A stretch of 64,000 bases of DNA. It comes from Grammothele lineata (lineage: Eukaryota; Basidiomycota; Agaricomycetes; Polyporales; Polyporaceae). This document shows positions 33,866 to 45,587 of the stretch, in pieces; positions within the stretch are counted from its first letter, which is position 1, and each line of letters starts with the position of its first letter. Position numbers and translations under genes: made by a program. The stretch spans positions 248,001-312,000 of the forward strand of contig NDFF03000382.1 of the NCBI GenBank assembly GCA_002150815.3, given 5' to 3'. Below the pieces are notes generated by a model. The model saw nothing but the letters and a program-made list of their open reading frames with translations. It ran no database searches and was not told where the DNA came from.

Positions 33866-34160
33866 GTCTATGGAGGGTCTGAGGGAGGAAGAAAAATAGA
33901 ATACAGTGAGGGAGGAGGGACGATGATGGCGTAACGAAGACCCGCGCGCACACGTCCGCCCTTGTGTTTGTCCCCCGACGCCGGCGCCTGTGTCCCAATT
34001 GTAGCCACTGGTGTCCCTGAAGCTCTGGCCTTGCCTACATTTGCACACATCGTCATTCCCAGCCACCTCGTACGGGAACCGGCCCAATCCCGCGCTTTTA
34101 CGCACGCAGAAGACTTTCTACCCAGCTAGTCACTTATTCAATTACCCCTACCTACACTAA

Positions 34161-36576
34161 CTACAACGCCTCGGGATCAACAGGGATTATGATCTCGTAA
34201 TATGATTTGAGCTCATCACATGTGACGAACAGCCCGTCCTCGAGCTCGGTCTCTTTCGACTCGTCGAACACCGCAGGACAAACAAACGGTATCCTTCCTG
34301 CCTCCATCTTGCTGGCAGCATCTATCGCCAGCGTTTGCACCGTCTCGGTGTCCTTGAGCACTGCCTCATGCGCCGTGTCGACACCCTGCGCGACCAGCGA
34401 CTGGATGCTGCGCCCCTGATGCTTGGATTTGGACGCCGCTGCGCCCGCGGGTGAGTGAGGGACCGCCGCAGACTGGTCGTAGTACCAGAACGGCTGCGTG
34501 GCATAGTCGGGCTGGTGCTTCTTGAGGAACGCAGCGTACTTGCCGCTCGGATCCCCGTACGCCGCGGCTGCGGCCGCGACATGCGGGAAGATGTCCGCGA
34601 TGTTTTCCGACTTGGGGTCAGCGTTCATGGCGTAGTCGACGGCGTTCTGGATCGTCGCGCCGTACTTGGACTTCGCGGACCAGAAGTCCATGCCGAGTTC
34701 ATCGCCGAGCTTTGCATTGGTCTAGGCGTGCGGTGAGCTAGGACACGTATAAAGACCGATTCACCCCGCTTACAATCATGGCTTCCAGGTTGAAACAACG
34801 ATAGTGGTACGGGCGAGTACGGACAGCTTCAAAAGGCTGCTCGCCGGATTGCGCGACCTGGTCTTTGAACTGATGGTCGAAATAGTTCTTCAACGCGCCC
34901 TGAGCACCCTGGATATCGCCGAGATATAATTTCGCCGCCGCCAGCTGGTTGACGTAGAAGGTGACGTGGTTGCTATATCATGTTCAGCGAAGGTCCTGCA
35001 GACACTATTCGGAGTAGAGAAATAGAGACTTACTTGGCTTTCTTCGCAACCTGCTTGCCCAGTGCACTGTTCTCCAGCCATGAGACGTACGACCTCATCC
35101 AGTCTGTCATAGCCCGCTCCCTAGCTGCAGTCCAGTCGCTGCTCCCGGCAGCCTTGAGAACGTTGATGCCGTTCACGACCTTGACTAACCCGCGTAGGTC
35201 GAGGATGCCCGTCCATGTGCCCATCTGGTGCTCTTTGCCGGGTCCACGTACTTGTTGGCCGTAGTTCATGTTCGGATTCATGCCCGTCGTTGACGAAAGG
35301 AAGAATGTGTCGACGAATTTGGCTGCGGCCTGCGAGTATGCCTTGTTTGACTTCTGAATCGCGAACGCGAGAGCATTGTAGAGAACCGACTGCGACATGG
35401 CCACCGCCGACGGAGAGTCGGGCAGGGTGCGCACGTCCGGGTTCACCTTGCCGTCACGGACGACGTATGGGCAGGTGGTCCATGCTATATGGTTAGGTGT
35501 TAACATGATACAATCGCCGTGCATTCCAGACTGATTACGCACTTGCTGAAGGAGCCAGCTTGGTTGTTGGCGAGGGCGTGCACCCGGCCTTCTTTGGCTT
35601 CTGAGTACGCGCAGGAGCTTCTGCTGGGTTGGGTGTCCCGGTCAATGTCTGATAGGTTGTCGACGATTTGTAGGGAAGCGAGCTAGGGAGGACACCTGGA
35701 GGCGTTGTTGGCAGTACAGGGTAGCCGTCTGCATCTGTGGGCAGCGAAGGGTCATCCGGAACGTCCACTCTGCCCTGGGCTTGGACGATGTTCTCCGTTG
35801 ATGTGGGCGTGGCCTCGGATGCTGAACGGTTGAGGAGGCGTCTCTTCCGGAGCATGCGACTATGATGCCGGCCTTGAGGCGAGTGGCCGATCTCCCTAGG
35901 TAGAACGACGTCGAGGCCAAGGGGCAAACCATCGACTGAGATGAGATTATCGACCGCGAGGAGATCGTCATCGTCGTCATAAACACCGCCGTCTTCGTAC
36001 GGATCGTTGCTGTCTCCGTACGGGTCATCATCATCACTTGTACCGTCATCGCTATCGGAGCTGCTGTTGCCCTGGCTGGGCCCCGAGAGGTGAGCAGAAC
36101 CGCTGGAACACCAGTTGCAGTTTGGCCAATGACTAGCACGAATGTGAGCATCGAACGGGGTAGTCGCTATATGCTCGACCGCATTGTCTTACTATGGTGC
36201 CCAGCTCAGGTAGTCCTTCACATCGCCACTCGGAGGCTTCACATTCTTCTTCGATGTGACAGCTGTACGACGGCGCAACGTTAGTGCTCATCGTCTCCTT
36301 AGCGCCAGAGAACTCACTCACTCCAGGGACCTTTCTTCGCCGTGCTGCTCGCCATGTCTAAGATACGCTGCCGCGCCAAGGACGTGTCTGAGCCCTTCGG
36401 CCCCTGAGCCGCATACTGCACGCCAACCCAATCGTTCGGGTCCGCTATGGTGCAGATTGTCAGCCCACTGTCGTCGAACAGCGTGAGATGGAACGACGCG
36501 TACCAACGACGGGTCCCGCCAAGGCCACCAGGACCATGAGAAAAAGTGAACCGCGAATCAGGTGAGACCGTGGCAT
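34161..36576 (-). CDS. Secreted alginate-lyase-domain protein (fungal polysaccharide-lyase-like)
   Basis: A reverse gene of about eight exons. It starts with a signal peptide, RSHLIRGSLFLMVLVALAGP, followed by ADPNDWVGVQYAAQGPKGSD, KPPSGDVKDYLSWAPYHW and PNCNWCSSGSAHLSGPSQ. A long acidic and Ser/Pro-rich insert follows (DDDDPYGDSNDPYEDGGVYD, then RMLRKRRLLNRS). The catalytic-type region has TTCPYVVRDGKVNPDVRTL, MSQSVLYNALAFAIQKS, TWTGILDLRGLVKVVNGINV, SNHVTFYVNQLAAAKLYLGD and SGEQPFEAVRTRPYHYRCFN. The NHxxFYxxQ and RTRPYHYxxFNLEA segments are the conserved core of the alginate-lyase family. Fungi do not make alginate, so the substrate is probably another uronic-acid polymer. The domain call is firm; activity is inferred only. 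Confidence 0.85.
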
Positions 36577-37376
36577 GTCGGCTGAAGTCTTTGGTGTGCA
36601 GAGTGCAGCTGATTGGGAAGACTTCTGGCAGGCGGGGGTCGACGCAAAGACCGGCTTTGCGAAGGGCGAACGTAGAAGAGCGACAAGGAGGGGGCGCAAG
36701 GATCGACCCGCCTTTATGTCATCCGGCCAGAGGCTGACGGCGCTGGTAAGGGATGCCGCGCAGCCTCCTGAGGTCTATCTGTCAGCTCGGACACCCGATT
36801 CAAGTCGAGTCTGAGGTGGAGTTCACCGTGTCAGAAGGCCTCATCCTTAGAAGTTGCTTGCCTGCAGTATCAGATAGGAAAACCATAAGTGCCTCTGAGA
36901 CGCTTGCCGACTGACGGATACAGCCTATGTAGACCAACAGGCGAGAGGATATCCCAAGACTTTGAGAGGCTGCGTCGCGTCATCTGTCGGCCGAGAGGGT
37001 CAGTATCGTACGCCGCACGTGCATATTGCCACCGTTCGCCTCACCATCAAAGGACGCGCCATCTCTCGCTTCCCTACCTGCTTTGAACCCGAGCAGTAAT
37101 CGGGGAAATTGACGTCACAAGTCGCACTAAGCACAGGAAGAGAATGTAGGATCGTAGTGTGTCAAAGGATACAATTTTGCGACACAGCAATGCGACAGAT
37201 ATTCTTGCAATATTGTACAATGGTCAAGTGAGAAGCGCAATTAGCTCAATGATGCGCCCTACCAAAACACGGCGACGGAGCGCCGGTAAAATGAAAATGG
37301 GGTACGAAGGGACCAGAGACAGAACGAAGGAGGGGGCACCAGTGGGCGGAGGTGACGGAGAAGAGGGGGTATAAGT
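36577..37376. other. Intergenic region, no gene seen
   Basis: About 800 bp upstream of the lyase-like gene and downstream of the membrane-protein gene, both reverse. No spliceable frame, tandem repeat or RNA-gene box pair is visible. Confidence 0.5.
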
Positions 37377-39727
37377 CTACCTCTTGCTAAGATCATTCGG
37401 GCACGGGGGAGGGGTGGTTGTTCGCCGCGCTTGCGATCGTCGTCGAGGGCGTGGGGCGGGTACAGAAGAAGATCGCAGGAGGGGTGGATCACAAGAAGAG
37501 CGGGAAGCCGTGTGGGAGCCGGAGTGCGGCGTGCTCACGGCCGTAGAAGGCCATTCGGGAGAGGGTAAGATGGTGGGCGAACCGTGGCTAATACTGTGTG
37601 GCATGATGGGAGGGCGAAGGTGGCTTTCGATGGATGGCGCAGGTGAGGACATAGGAGAGCTTGCCCGAGAGGAAATACCTGGCCGTTCTGTAGAGCGTGG
37701 GATCGAAATTGAGATGGATCGTACACGGGATTGGCGAGCAGAGGAGTAAGCGTCGGAAACAGTGGTGCGCACGACTTGGCTGGAAACTTCCGACTCCGTG
37801 AGACGGCGAGGTCGCTGCCGCCAGTCTACACTGACAGGAGACCACTCTCGCCGAGTGTTCCTAGGCTGCCACGTCAGATCCTCGATTTCGGCGCGGCGTA
37901 CGGAGCCCCAGTTTGCGGGATCTTTTAGCCACGCTTCTCGCTCGTGGCGTTTGGCGACACGGCTGAAACTATGCATGGTGCACAGAGAGATGACAAGCCC
38001 TATCACGACAGTCAGGGCATGTCAACGGACGTCAAGAAAAGAGCTCACAGTCCAGCATAATCCAACTGTTGGCGCCGAGGAGAACCTCCTGCGTGATTCC
38101 GACCAGCATGACAATGGCAATGGCGAGCAGCGCTGCCGAGTTCAAAGTCGTGTATAGAAGCTGTCGTTGGCCCTTATCAGAAGGATATTATATGCATGCA
38201 AAATTGGCATGCTCACTTCATTTTTTAGCATATTTCGAAGGAGATCTGCACGCGGAACATAGCGGATTATTCGATCCATGACCGACGGGGGAGGCGGTGA
38301 ACCAGCGCGGGGATACTCCGGCTCGTAATTGGCTGAGACCCGCGAGGGTGGGAAATTGGACAACGTGGATGTGCGCGCTGCCCCTGGGGGTGGAGGGGCC
38401 ATCGATTCATGAGGCTGGAAGACGGTGCTTGGTAAGACTGGATCGCCGTATAACCACCGTCGGAATCGACCTTTAGGGCACGCCTTGACTTTCTCCTCAG
38501 GACGGGACTGAGGATTAGCCTGCTTTTCATAGGGGCTCGAATTGGGTACATAATCCCACCATCCACGACGGATGTCGCTCTGAACGACGTCGCCGTCCTC
38601 GAATACACCTACGACGCTCGCCTGATCACCTTCTGTCAAGCTGAGTGACAATCTAGCATGCTCGGCTGGACTCCGATACGATCGCCAGACGGCCCAAAGG
38701 ACTATTCGATGTTAGCACATATATATCAAGCATATGGCCCGGCACTCACAACAGAAGCAGATAAAGCAAGTCTCCACGAACTGGAGAATGATAGAAACAG
38801 GGAGGAGATGTGATTCATGCAACGTCTCGCAAGTGCCTGCAGAAGATCAGAAGTGCGCCGCGCCTTTAAGGAAAATGGCTTACCCGTGAACCGCCTACCA
38901 CCTCGGTATTCTGCCACAACCACGCTCGACACGGCAATAATTGCGGCGCGTATACACGCTAATATCACGACCACAAACCCCGCATTGCTGAGACACCGGT
39001 AGGCCTTTGTTCCCATGATGCCCGTTACCTGCACACAACTGGTTATCACGGAGAACCTCGGATGCACGAATATATCCCGTACCAGGAGCGTGGACGAAAG
39101 CAATGCTCCGGCTTTCTTGGACATCCCGACTCTGCAATAATTGGTAAACGTTGAAGTATCGGCGAAAAGGGGGCATCTAACTGACACGGTACAGTCCACT
39201 GAAGGCAGGAAGTTTGCTGTCGTGAAAGAGACAGCGACAATAAGGCCGATCGCCTGGCTCAGGATGAGCATATGAAAGAGAGACTTGTTCTTCGCCTTCA
39301 CGCCCCGGGTATATTGGATGGACCTGTAGGTATTCCTGAGGTAGAATATCCCTAGAGCGCCGCCCATGACTAGCCAAGCCTGGGAAACGTGCAGATTGGC
39401 CTCAAATACCGAGCTCACTAAAGAGCCGTCAGGAAGGGCGATGTAGGATGGGTGGAAGGCAGTGATAGGGACATTCTTGAAGAATTGGGAGTAGTCAGAA
39501 ATAGTGACGGTTGTGTGTATGACGACATGGACGACGTTGGGCGGTGCCGGAGGGGCTGTAATCTCCGGGCAGGGTGTAATGAACGCGGAGAAGACCTCGG
39601 TCGTTGTTGTGGTCGTGAAAATGGACGTCTTCGCAGCAAGGACGGTGGGCGTCGGGACAAGAATGGACGGGGAAAGAAGGGCGGAAGGCGAAGAAGAGGA
39701 GAAGTAGGACGGAGAGCCCAAGCTCAT
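37377..39727 (-). CDS. Unknown multi-pass membrane protein with Ser/Arg-rich cytoplasmic tail
   Basis: A reverse multi-exon gene with no recognised family. Hydrophobic segments in order are AWLVMGGALGIFYL, HMLILSQAIGLIVAVSFTTA, FVVVILACIRAAIIAVSSVV, SAALLAIAIVMLVGI and CLTVVIGLVISLCTM; one or two more may be split over exons. The N-terminus is Ser/Thr/Pro-rich (SPSYFSSSSPSALLSPSIL) and probably extracytoplasmic. The C-terminal 200 residues are hydrophilic, with HEREAWLKDPANWGSVRRAE and many Ser, Arg and Pro, so probably cytoplasmic and phosphorylated. A soluble loop holds WWDYVPNSSPYEKQANPQS. The layout is that of a 7TM-like fungal membrane protein. The start at 39727 (MSLGSPSYF) is provisional because open frame continues upstream without an ATG. 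Confidence 0.6.
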
Positions 39728-40504
39728 AGCCGGCGAGATGGAGGAAGAGGGCAAGACGACCTCACCAGGAGGAGCGCATCTGTCGCCGAGGAGTCAAGAG
39801 GGGCGCCGCAAACGTATGATGGGGCGGGGAGGGAGAGGGGGCCATGGTGGGGACGGCCGTGCGGGGAAAAGCAATCACAGTCTACCCTGGGTGCGAGTGG
39901 CAGTTGGCTAGCGGCGGGCCTGCGATGACGGCAACCGGGACGTTTCGGCCATGCAGATCTGTCGCCCTCTTGCCCGCGTCGGACTGATCGGTGGGAGCCG
40001 CAACAGGCGCGATTCAATGGAGAAGGCCCGTCGCCTGCGCCCTGGGCTGGATGGTAGTGATGGTCCAAGGAAGCCTCCCATGCCACATGCCTGCTTGTCG
40101 CGCCCAGCGTAATTAACACGCACCAGGCACCTCCCTCCCACCATCCTCCCTGAGCACCCGCGCCCCGTCTAGCCATGGCGTCCTTGAGAACGCTGCGCAG
40201 TCTATCAACGGCTCGCGCCGAGAACTCAGAGCTATTTCAGCACAGTGGAACTTGAAGCTTGAAGTTGAAGGCCCTCAGCGCCGAGGTCGGACGACAAACA
40301 CGCCACACCAGTCCCACCCCCGGCCCGTTCAGTTCCGGCCCGATCGATCTCTTCAATTGCTTCGGTTCGGAAACAACCGATAGAACTCACAGCGGAATCC
40401 CGCGCCTCTTTTTTCACAACATCCGTGTTACCGATCCACCTGCGCCTAGGGCACTCGTTCCATCTTCCCGCGTGCGTACCGCGTATCCTCACATTGCTAT
40501 CACT
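39728..40504. other. Divergent intergenic region between the membrane-protein gene and FAP7
   Basis: About 780 bp, very GC-rich on the left. It may contain an unfound first exon of the membrane-protein gene. No other feature is seen. Confidence 0.45.
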
Positions 40505-41160
40505 ATGTCGGCAGCAAGAAAAGCCCCCGTCATCATCATCACCGGCACTCCGGGTACCGGCAAGACTACCCATGCAGAGCTTCTGGCCCAAGAATCCCCT
40601 GTACCGTTGAAACACATCAACGTCGGAGACTTGGTCAAGGACAAGAATCTCTACGAAGAGTACGATGAGGAGTGGCAGAGCTACACAGTGGATGAGGACA
40701 AGGTATGTTGTGTACCAGCCGGGCTCCGATCCCTCCTCTGATCAGTATAGCCCCCCTCAGCTCTTGGATGAGCTTGAGCCCTTTGCGTCCGAGGGTGGGA
40801 TCATTCTCGACTGGCACACATGCGAAATATTCCCAGAACGATGGGCAGATCTTGTGGTTGTACTCAGATGCGACCACACTAAACTTTGGGAGCGTCTTGA
40901 GAAGAGGTAGGCGATTAACCTTGTCCGCTGGCCATGCGTCTAAATTGACAGCAACCAGGAACTATCCCTTGAAGAAGATTCAGGAGAACAATGAAGCAGA
41001 AATCATGGAAGTCGTCCTAGACGAGGCTCGGTCGTCGTACGCGCAGGAAATTGTCGTTGAGCTACAAAGCGAAGCGACAGAGGATCTTGATTCGAATGTC
41101 GCACGAATCATACAATGGATTGAAGCATGGCGAAAGGATAGGGATATAGACGAAGCGTAG
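40505..41160 (+). CDS. FAP7: Adenylate kinase isoenzyme 6 / Fap7 (ribosome biogenesis ATPase)
   Basis: Exons 40505-40702, 40761-40906 and 40959-41160 give 181 residues. The P-loop IIITGTPGTGKTTHAELLAQ is followed by KHINVGDLVKDKNLYEEYDE, ILDWHTCEIFPERW, VVVLRCDHTKLWERLEKR and NYPLKKIQENNEAEIMEVVL. These are the Fap7/AK6/CINAP landmarks: the short lid, the DWHTCEIFPERW motif and NxAEI. Fap7 is an atypical nucleotide kinase and ATPase that acts with uS11 in 40S maturation and 20S pre-rRNA cleavage. Length and motif order match the family exactly. An in-frame upstream ATG (40259) would add about 80 non-family residues, so 40505 was chosen. Confidence 0.94.
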
Positions 41161-41230
41161 GGATTATGCAAGATGTACAGTACTGGCGCACAAGACCTCA
41201 GGTGTATGAGGTTGCATTGCTAGCCTTTCC

Positions 41231-42061
41231 TCACCGAGGCATGAAGACCCACTCTCTGCTACGGTCCTCCAGGGCCATTCCGTTCAGGTATTCATGCTCA
41301 TTCCGCAGACGCTTCGGTGTCTTCTTCTTCCCTTCGGCGATCCTGACCTTCTCGAAGTAGACGTACCTAGGGGCATCACCGTCAGCGTAAGAACGCTTAA
41401 TTAGTGTCAAGACTTACGCAGCATAATACGTTCCGTTCCCTGCTCCGCCGGTTGGGCCTGACGCTTTCACTAAAACATGTGATCAGCGGTGGGATTGCGA
41501 CACCCATGTTCGTCGCAAACTCACTGAAGCGGCCGAACGAGTTCGAATTGATGTCGCCAATATCCTTAAGCCAGTGCGTCACCTATGCAAATGACTTGTT
41601 AAAAGTGGATTGGCATCACCTCGAATCTATAGCACGTACTTTGAAACCAGGCGTCTTCTGCAACGCTCTGATCTTCCGGCGTACTTCGTTACAGTCGTCA
41701 CTAGATTCGTGTTAGCCCCGAAAATTTTGGGAGACGCGTATCAGATCAAAGCACGTACTAGACAGGGACACCGCCGTCCTGAGAGTCGACACATGTAAGT
41801 TGACTAGCACAAACGTGTGAAAAGCGTCCATACCTCTTCGCCTTCAAGCACGACTTCGCGCCAATCTGCGGGTCTCGCGGGTACTCTGCCCTTCTTCGTA
41901 CCCGAAGATGAACCTTCACCGGCATCTTTGTTCGTGCGAACCTTCTTCGCGGCAGAGGGCGTAGCCCCATCGCCGCTGACCACCCCACTGGATGTGGCTG
42001 GGGCAGGGTCGGTGGCATTGAGTACAGGCTCGAGCACGTCCGACTTGCGCTTGGGGGCCAT
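41231..42061 (-). CDS. DUF7726-like protein (helix-turn-helix-like fungal family)
   Basis: A reverse gene of about five exons starting at MAPKRKSDVLEPVLNATDP. A Ser/Ala/Lys-rich leader (AAKKVRTNKDAGEGSSSGTK) precedes WREVVLEGEE, then DDCNEVRRKIRALQKTPGFK, VTHWLKDIGDINSNSFGRF, a GNGTYYAAYVYFEKVRIAEG block and KKKTPKRLRNEHEY, ending in REWVFMPR. The chain of a CNEVRRKIR helix, an N..S...F segment and YFEKVRIAEGKKK fits the fungal DUF7726 family, which looks like a divergent homeodomain or helix-turn-helix fold. Function is unknown; the basic leader suggests a nuclear protein. The small exons between 41,400 and 41,800 are convincing, but their borders are approximate. Confidence 0.68.
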
Positions 42062-42767
42062 AGTAGATGGAAGAACGAATCTAGGTCCGTGTAGATGTTG
42101 CTGGTGGTAGTGGAAAGAGAGACACGCGGGAGACACGGGAATAAATACGAGGCGCAGCTCCACTATGTTTCGCCACGGCAATTGCAAGAGTGGCCTTTGG
42201 CGCCCATTCAACAATGCGAGTCAGGTGATCGTACCAGACGCGTTATGTCACGCGTTTTGTGACAATATACATGTTGGGGGCAGAGACAACCGCGACAATC
42301 CGGCTATCGAAATCCCCGGGGTGCCGGTCACCAACGAGCTTCGAATCAGTGGGGGGACATGTTCTGAGACGGCTCCATCCGAAGACCAAGCCTCCGCTCC
42401 GTCGGGTGTGTTCATTTTGTCACCAAGGTTATGAGGCCCCAGGCCTGGTTGCGAGGCGTTATTGAACGGGCTCAAGTGTGGACCGCTGGATCCTTCTCGG
42501 CCTGCGAGACGTGCGAGCGCGACGAGACATTTCGTACCAATAGCACCGTCGAACACCCGGTTGAACGCACCAAGGGAACGGTGAACAATCGTCGAGTCTG
42601 ACTGCGGGTAGCGGACGAAACAGATTCAGTCTCGTATCACTGGCCCGCTCCCAAGCCCGCTCGCAACACGGAACAGCGATACGACCACAAATGCACACCT
42701 GACCACCCTTCCCTCCGACGTATCTCCCGCAGGCCAACCTGGACACATATCTTGATGCAGCCAAATC
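42062..42767. other. Intergenic region between the DUF7726-like and PNGase A genes
   Basis: About 700 bp with both neighbours on the reverse strand. It must hold the promoter of the DUF7726-like gene and the 3' UTR of the PNGase A gene. No exon or repeat is seen. Confidence 0.5.
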
Positions 42768-45146
42768 TCACACCGCGCGCCGGCCGAGACGCGAGCCCAT
42801 CCCGACCACGTCCCGACGAAACCCAGGGCCGCCGCCGGGGAAGAGCTGCTCTTTCGGTACAGGGGGCTCTGCGTCGCGGAGAGAGCCCCACACAGCGTCG
42901 CGCACCCACGCATCGTCCTGAGCTGCGAGCGACCTAAAATACGTCTCGCCCGAGGACGCCGTGAACGCAAACTGCTGGTCGGTCGCGCCTGTGCCGTTGA
43001 TGGCGTGCCGGAGGCCCGGCCAGTCGTCCATCCCCACTGTGCCTTGCGCGCGCTGGATCGACAACGTCGTCCGCGCGGCATGCGCGAACGCGGGCGACCG
43101 GAGCACGCGGGCGTAGGTCTGGTTAATCGCGGAGCCGTACCCGCCTAACCGAATGGAGGTCATTAGGACGTCGGCCTATAGAAAGCGGCAGGAGACTTAC
43201 CGAATTGCATCTCGTACAAGGTGTAGTTTGAAAAGACCGACAATGGATATGAAAATGCATCCCGGAAGATGACGCTACCGCCATGCGTCGATCGAGTTGT
43301 ACCCTCGGTCAGCTGAGTACCCCACTAATTTGTCATCGATTAGTCAGAGTGACTCATACACGAATAAAGTAGTCGACAACTCACTTGGACCCAACCTTCC
43401 CCGATGTATTTCTGTTCATTCGAGTACCCGAGATGTTGCTCAAACCTGACAGTTTTCGCGCCCGCATCTCCATGCAAGACGGCCTCAATTACGACCTATC
43501 GATTGGCAACCACCGAGGTTACGACAGTCGAGTTGTCCGCGGACACGTTTCCAGTAGTGCGCGGACGTGGCTCCGCATCCACCAAATACTTCGTAATGTT
43601 CCCGGACACTTCGGATTTGCCCAGCCACACGTGCAAAGACCCCGAGACGAACCAATTGGAGTTGATGGTTGGCGAGTCACCTTGACCACGTACTCGTAAT
43701 GTGATGGTATGGTTCGTACCGTCGGCCAGTAGTGGAAGGAAGGGAGAGACATCCACGAAGTATGTAGGTTGGTCGTACGTCCCGTAGGCTGTTAGCGGCC
43801 GCCAGTTCGTAGGAGTGATGCCGCCGGTATAGATCACAGCGTGGGGCCATACAACACCAGCGAGCTTGCCGTCGACAAGTGCTTGGACTTCACGGAAGGG
43901 ACCCTTGCCAATGAGGCCGGTAGAGACAGGAAAGTACGGAAGGAACTCGTCGGGTGTATTGAGGTACCAGAATTCCTCCGCAGAGTTTCCGGACGCATAC
44001 ACCTCGACGAACGCCTGTTGTGCAGTGCGTGGGACAGTCACAATGGCACTCCCTCCGGCGTCATCGTCAATGGTGAAAAAATTGGACTGATTTGGGGAGA
44101 GATTGCTGATTGGAATAACCAAGTCGGCGACCGCGGGACGAGGGAAGAGCCGCGTTGGTCCATAGAATGTTCCCGTCAACGTCACTGGGTGTTATCCATG
44201 AGTGCGAAGAGTGTACGACATTCTCGAGGGTGGGCACACCATGGAAAATGCCATCTAAGGCTCTACAACCACGATGAGTTTCACATATCGTCGCATCTAC
44301 TCACACGCACTCACAAGTCGGTGGAGATTATATTGCTAAAATCCATGAGGAGGTCGCCGGACTTGGCGAAGAGGGCACTGTAGTGAGTGACATCTTTGAC
44401 GCTGAAAACACATGAGCCCGGTCCATGCTAATTTTGTCGCGGTCTACCAACGTACGTACTATGTGCTAGTCAGCGAGCAGCAGAGACCCGAGAGGGAAGA
44501 AAACATACGTCCAGATTGTGCCCGTCTTGGTGGGTTCCGCGCTCGAGTGCCGCCAAACTGATTAAAAGTCTGCTCAGTGCTTCAGCCAAGTGCCTACCAG
44601 TACCTACTTTCGACATGAGATAGATACATGGACTGTCAGTGTAAAGACATGTATCAGTTGGCAACAATACCTCCATCGTATGAGTTCCTTACGCTCAAGC
44701 GGTCGTACTGTGTTCCATTCCTGGAGAGACGTTGTCGTTAGAATATCCTTGAATTTCCGGCTGAGACAGGACACTCACGAATACACGGTGAGGTTAAGCG
44801 TAATCGCTGCCCATTCTCCAGGCGTTCCACACCCGCTAGCAGCGGGGGGTTCGTACGGAACCACGGCAGGGTTGCCGTAGCTCCCATCTCCAAAGTCGTG
44901 CTGCAGTAGTTGAACTATGCAGCTTGTCCCCCCATGAGGAATAACAGGTGGCGCATAGACTTGCAAGTCCACCAGAGGCGCCACGGTGTCATCGTTTGTT
45001 GAGAGTGGAACGCGACGGTAGAGCGCGACCTCGTCGGCCTCTAGTGGCCTATTAGCTAACGCTTCATAAAGCGGCGCGAGCTCTTCAGGCGATGGCTGGG
45101 CGCTCGCTCCGAGAATGAGTGTTGCCAGGAGGTAGAGAGCCCGCAT
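42768..45146 (-). CDS. Secreted peptide-N-glycosidase A (PNGase A) family protein
   Basis: A reverse multi-exon gene starting with the signal peptide MRALYLLATLILGASAQP. Family blocks follow: VDLQVYAPPVIPHGGTSC, LLQHDFGDGSYGNPAVVPYE, EWAAITLNLTVYSNGTQYDR, IWRTSTPEPTQTGTIWTF, FSNIISTDLLLDGIFHVTLT, FWYLNTPDEFLPYFPVSTGL, GPFREVQALVDGKLAGVVWP, IYTGGITPTNWRPLTAYGTY and FVDVSPFLPLLADGTNHT. The FREVQALVDGxLAGVxWPxPVIYTGG-type segment is diagnostic of PNGase A, which removes N-glycans from glycopeptides. The product should be secreted or lysosome/vacuole-directed and acid-active, with several N-glycosylation sequons. The C-terminal exon (GYGSAINQTYARVLRSPAF to the stop at 42768) fits the family. Small exons near 43.2-43.5 and 44.2-44.8 kb are approximate. 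Confidence 0.88.
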
Positions 45147-45587
45147 AAGTACTAGAGCCTTGAGCTTGGTCGACGTTCCTGGGATGGGCCTGCGACTTGG
45201 TGTTGGGACCGACGGTCAATTTTAAGGAGCGTTCGCTCCAGGGGCCGCCGGCAGTGAAGCTAGACGATAAGCATCGGGCCGCCGAATGAACTGCCTATCA
45301 GCAGGGACGTCGACGATGGCGAGGACCAGGTGCTCGCGAACCGACGTGTGTGCCATACAGCAGTGCCGTGTGATCCGCCTTCTCCCCAGATCGGGATCTG
45401 GCCACTTGTCCAAGCGCTAGCGAACGCGCTCCCTCAGGCCTCAGGCCTCAGGTACCGAGTTGACATTACCCTTTCAGCTTCTCCTCACCCCGATCTGCCT
45501 TTATTTACTATCTCAATCCCCTTAGACTACCGTTACTGGATATTATCTTGTCGTCATTGGTAACACGCTCTTCTCATACGCACAAGA
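45147..45587. other. Divergent promoter region between PNGase A and the Ies2-like gene
   Basis: About 440 bp separating two divergent starts. It contains the three-copy 7-bp repeat described separately. No coding sequence is seen. Confidence 0.5.
45432..45452. repeat. Perfect 3 x 7-bp tandem repeat (CCTCAGG)
   Basis: Three head-to-tail CCTCAGG units occur without mismatch. They lie about 135 bp upstream of the Ies2-like start, between two divergent genes. Slippage or a repeated protein-binding site are both possible. Confidence 0.8.
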
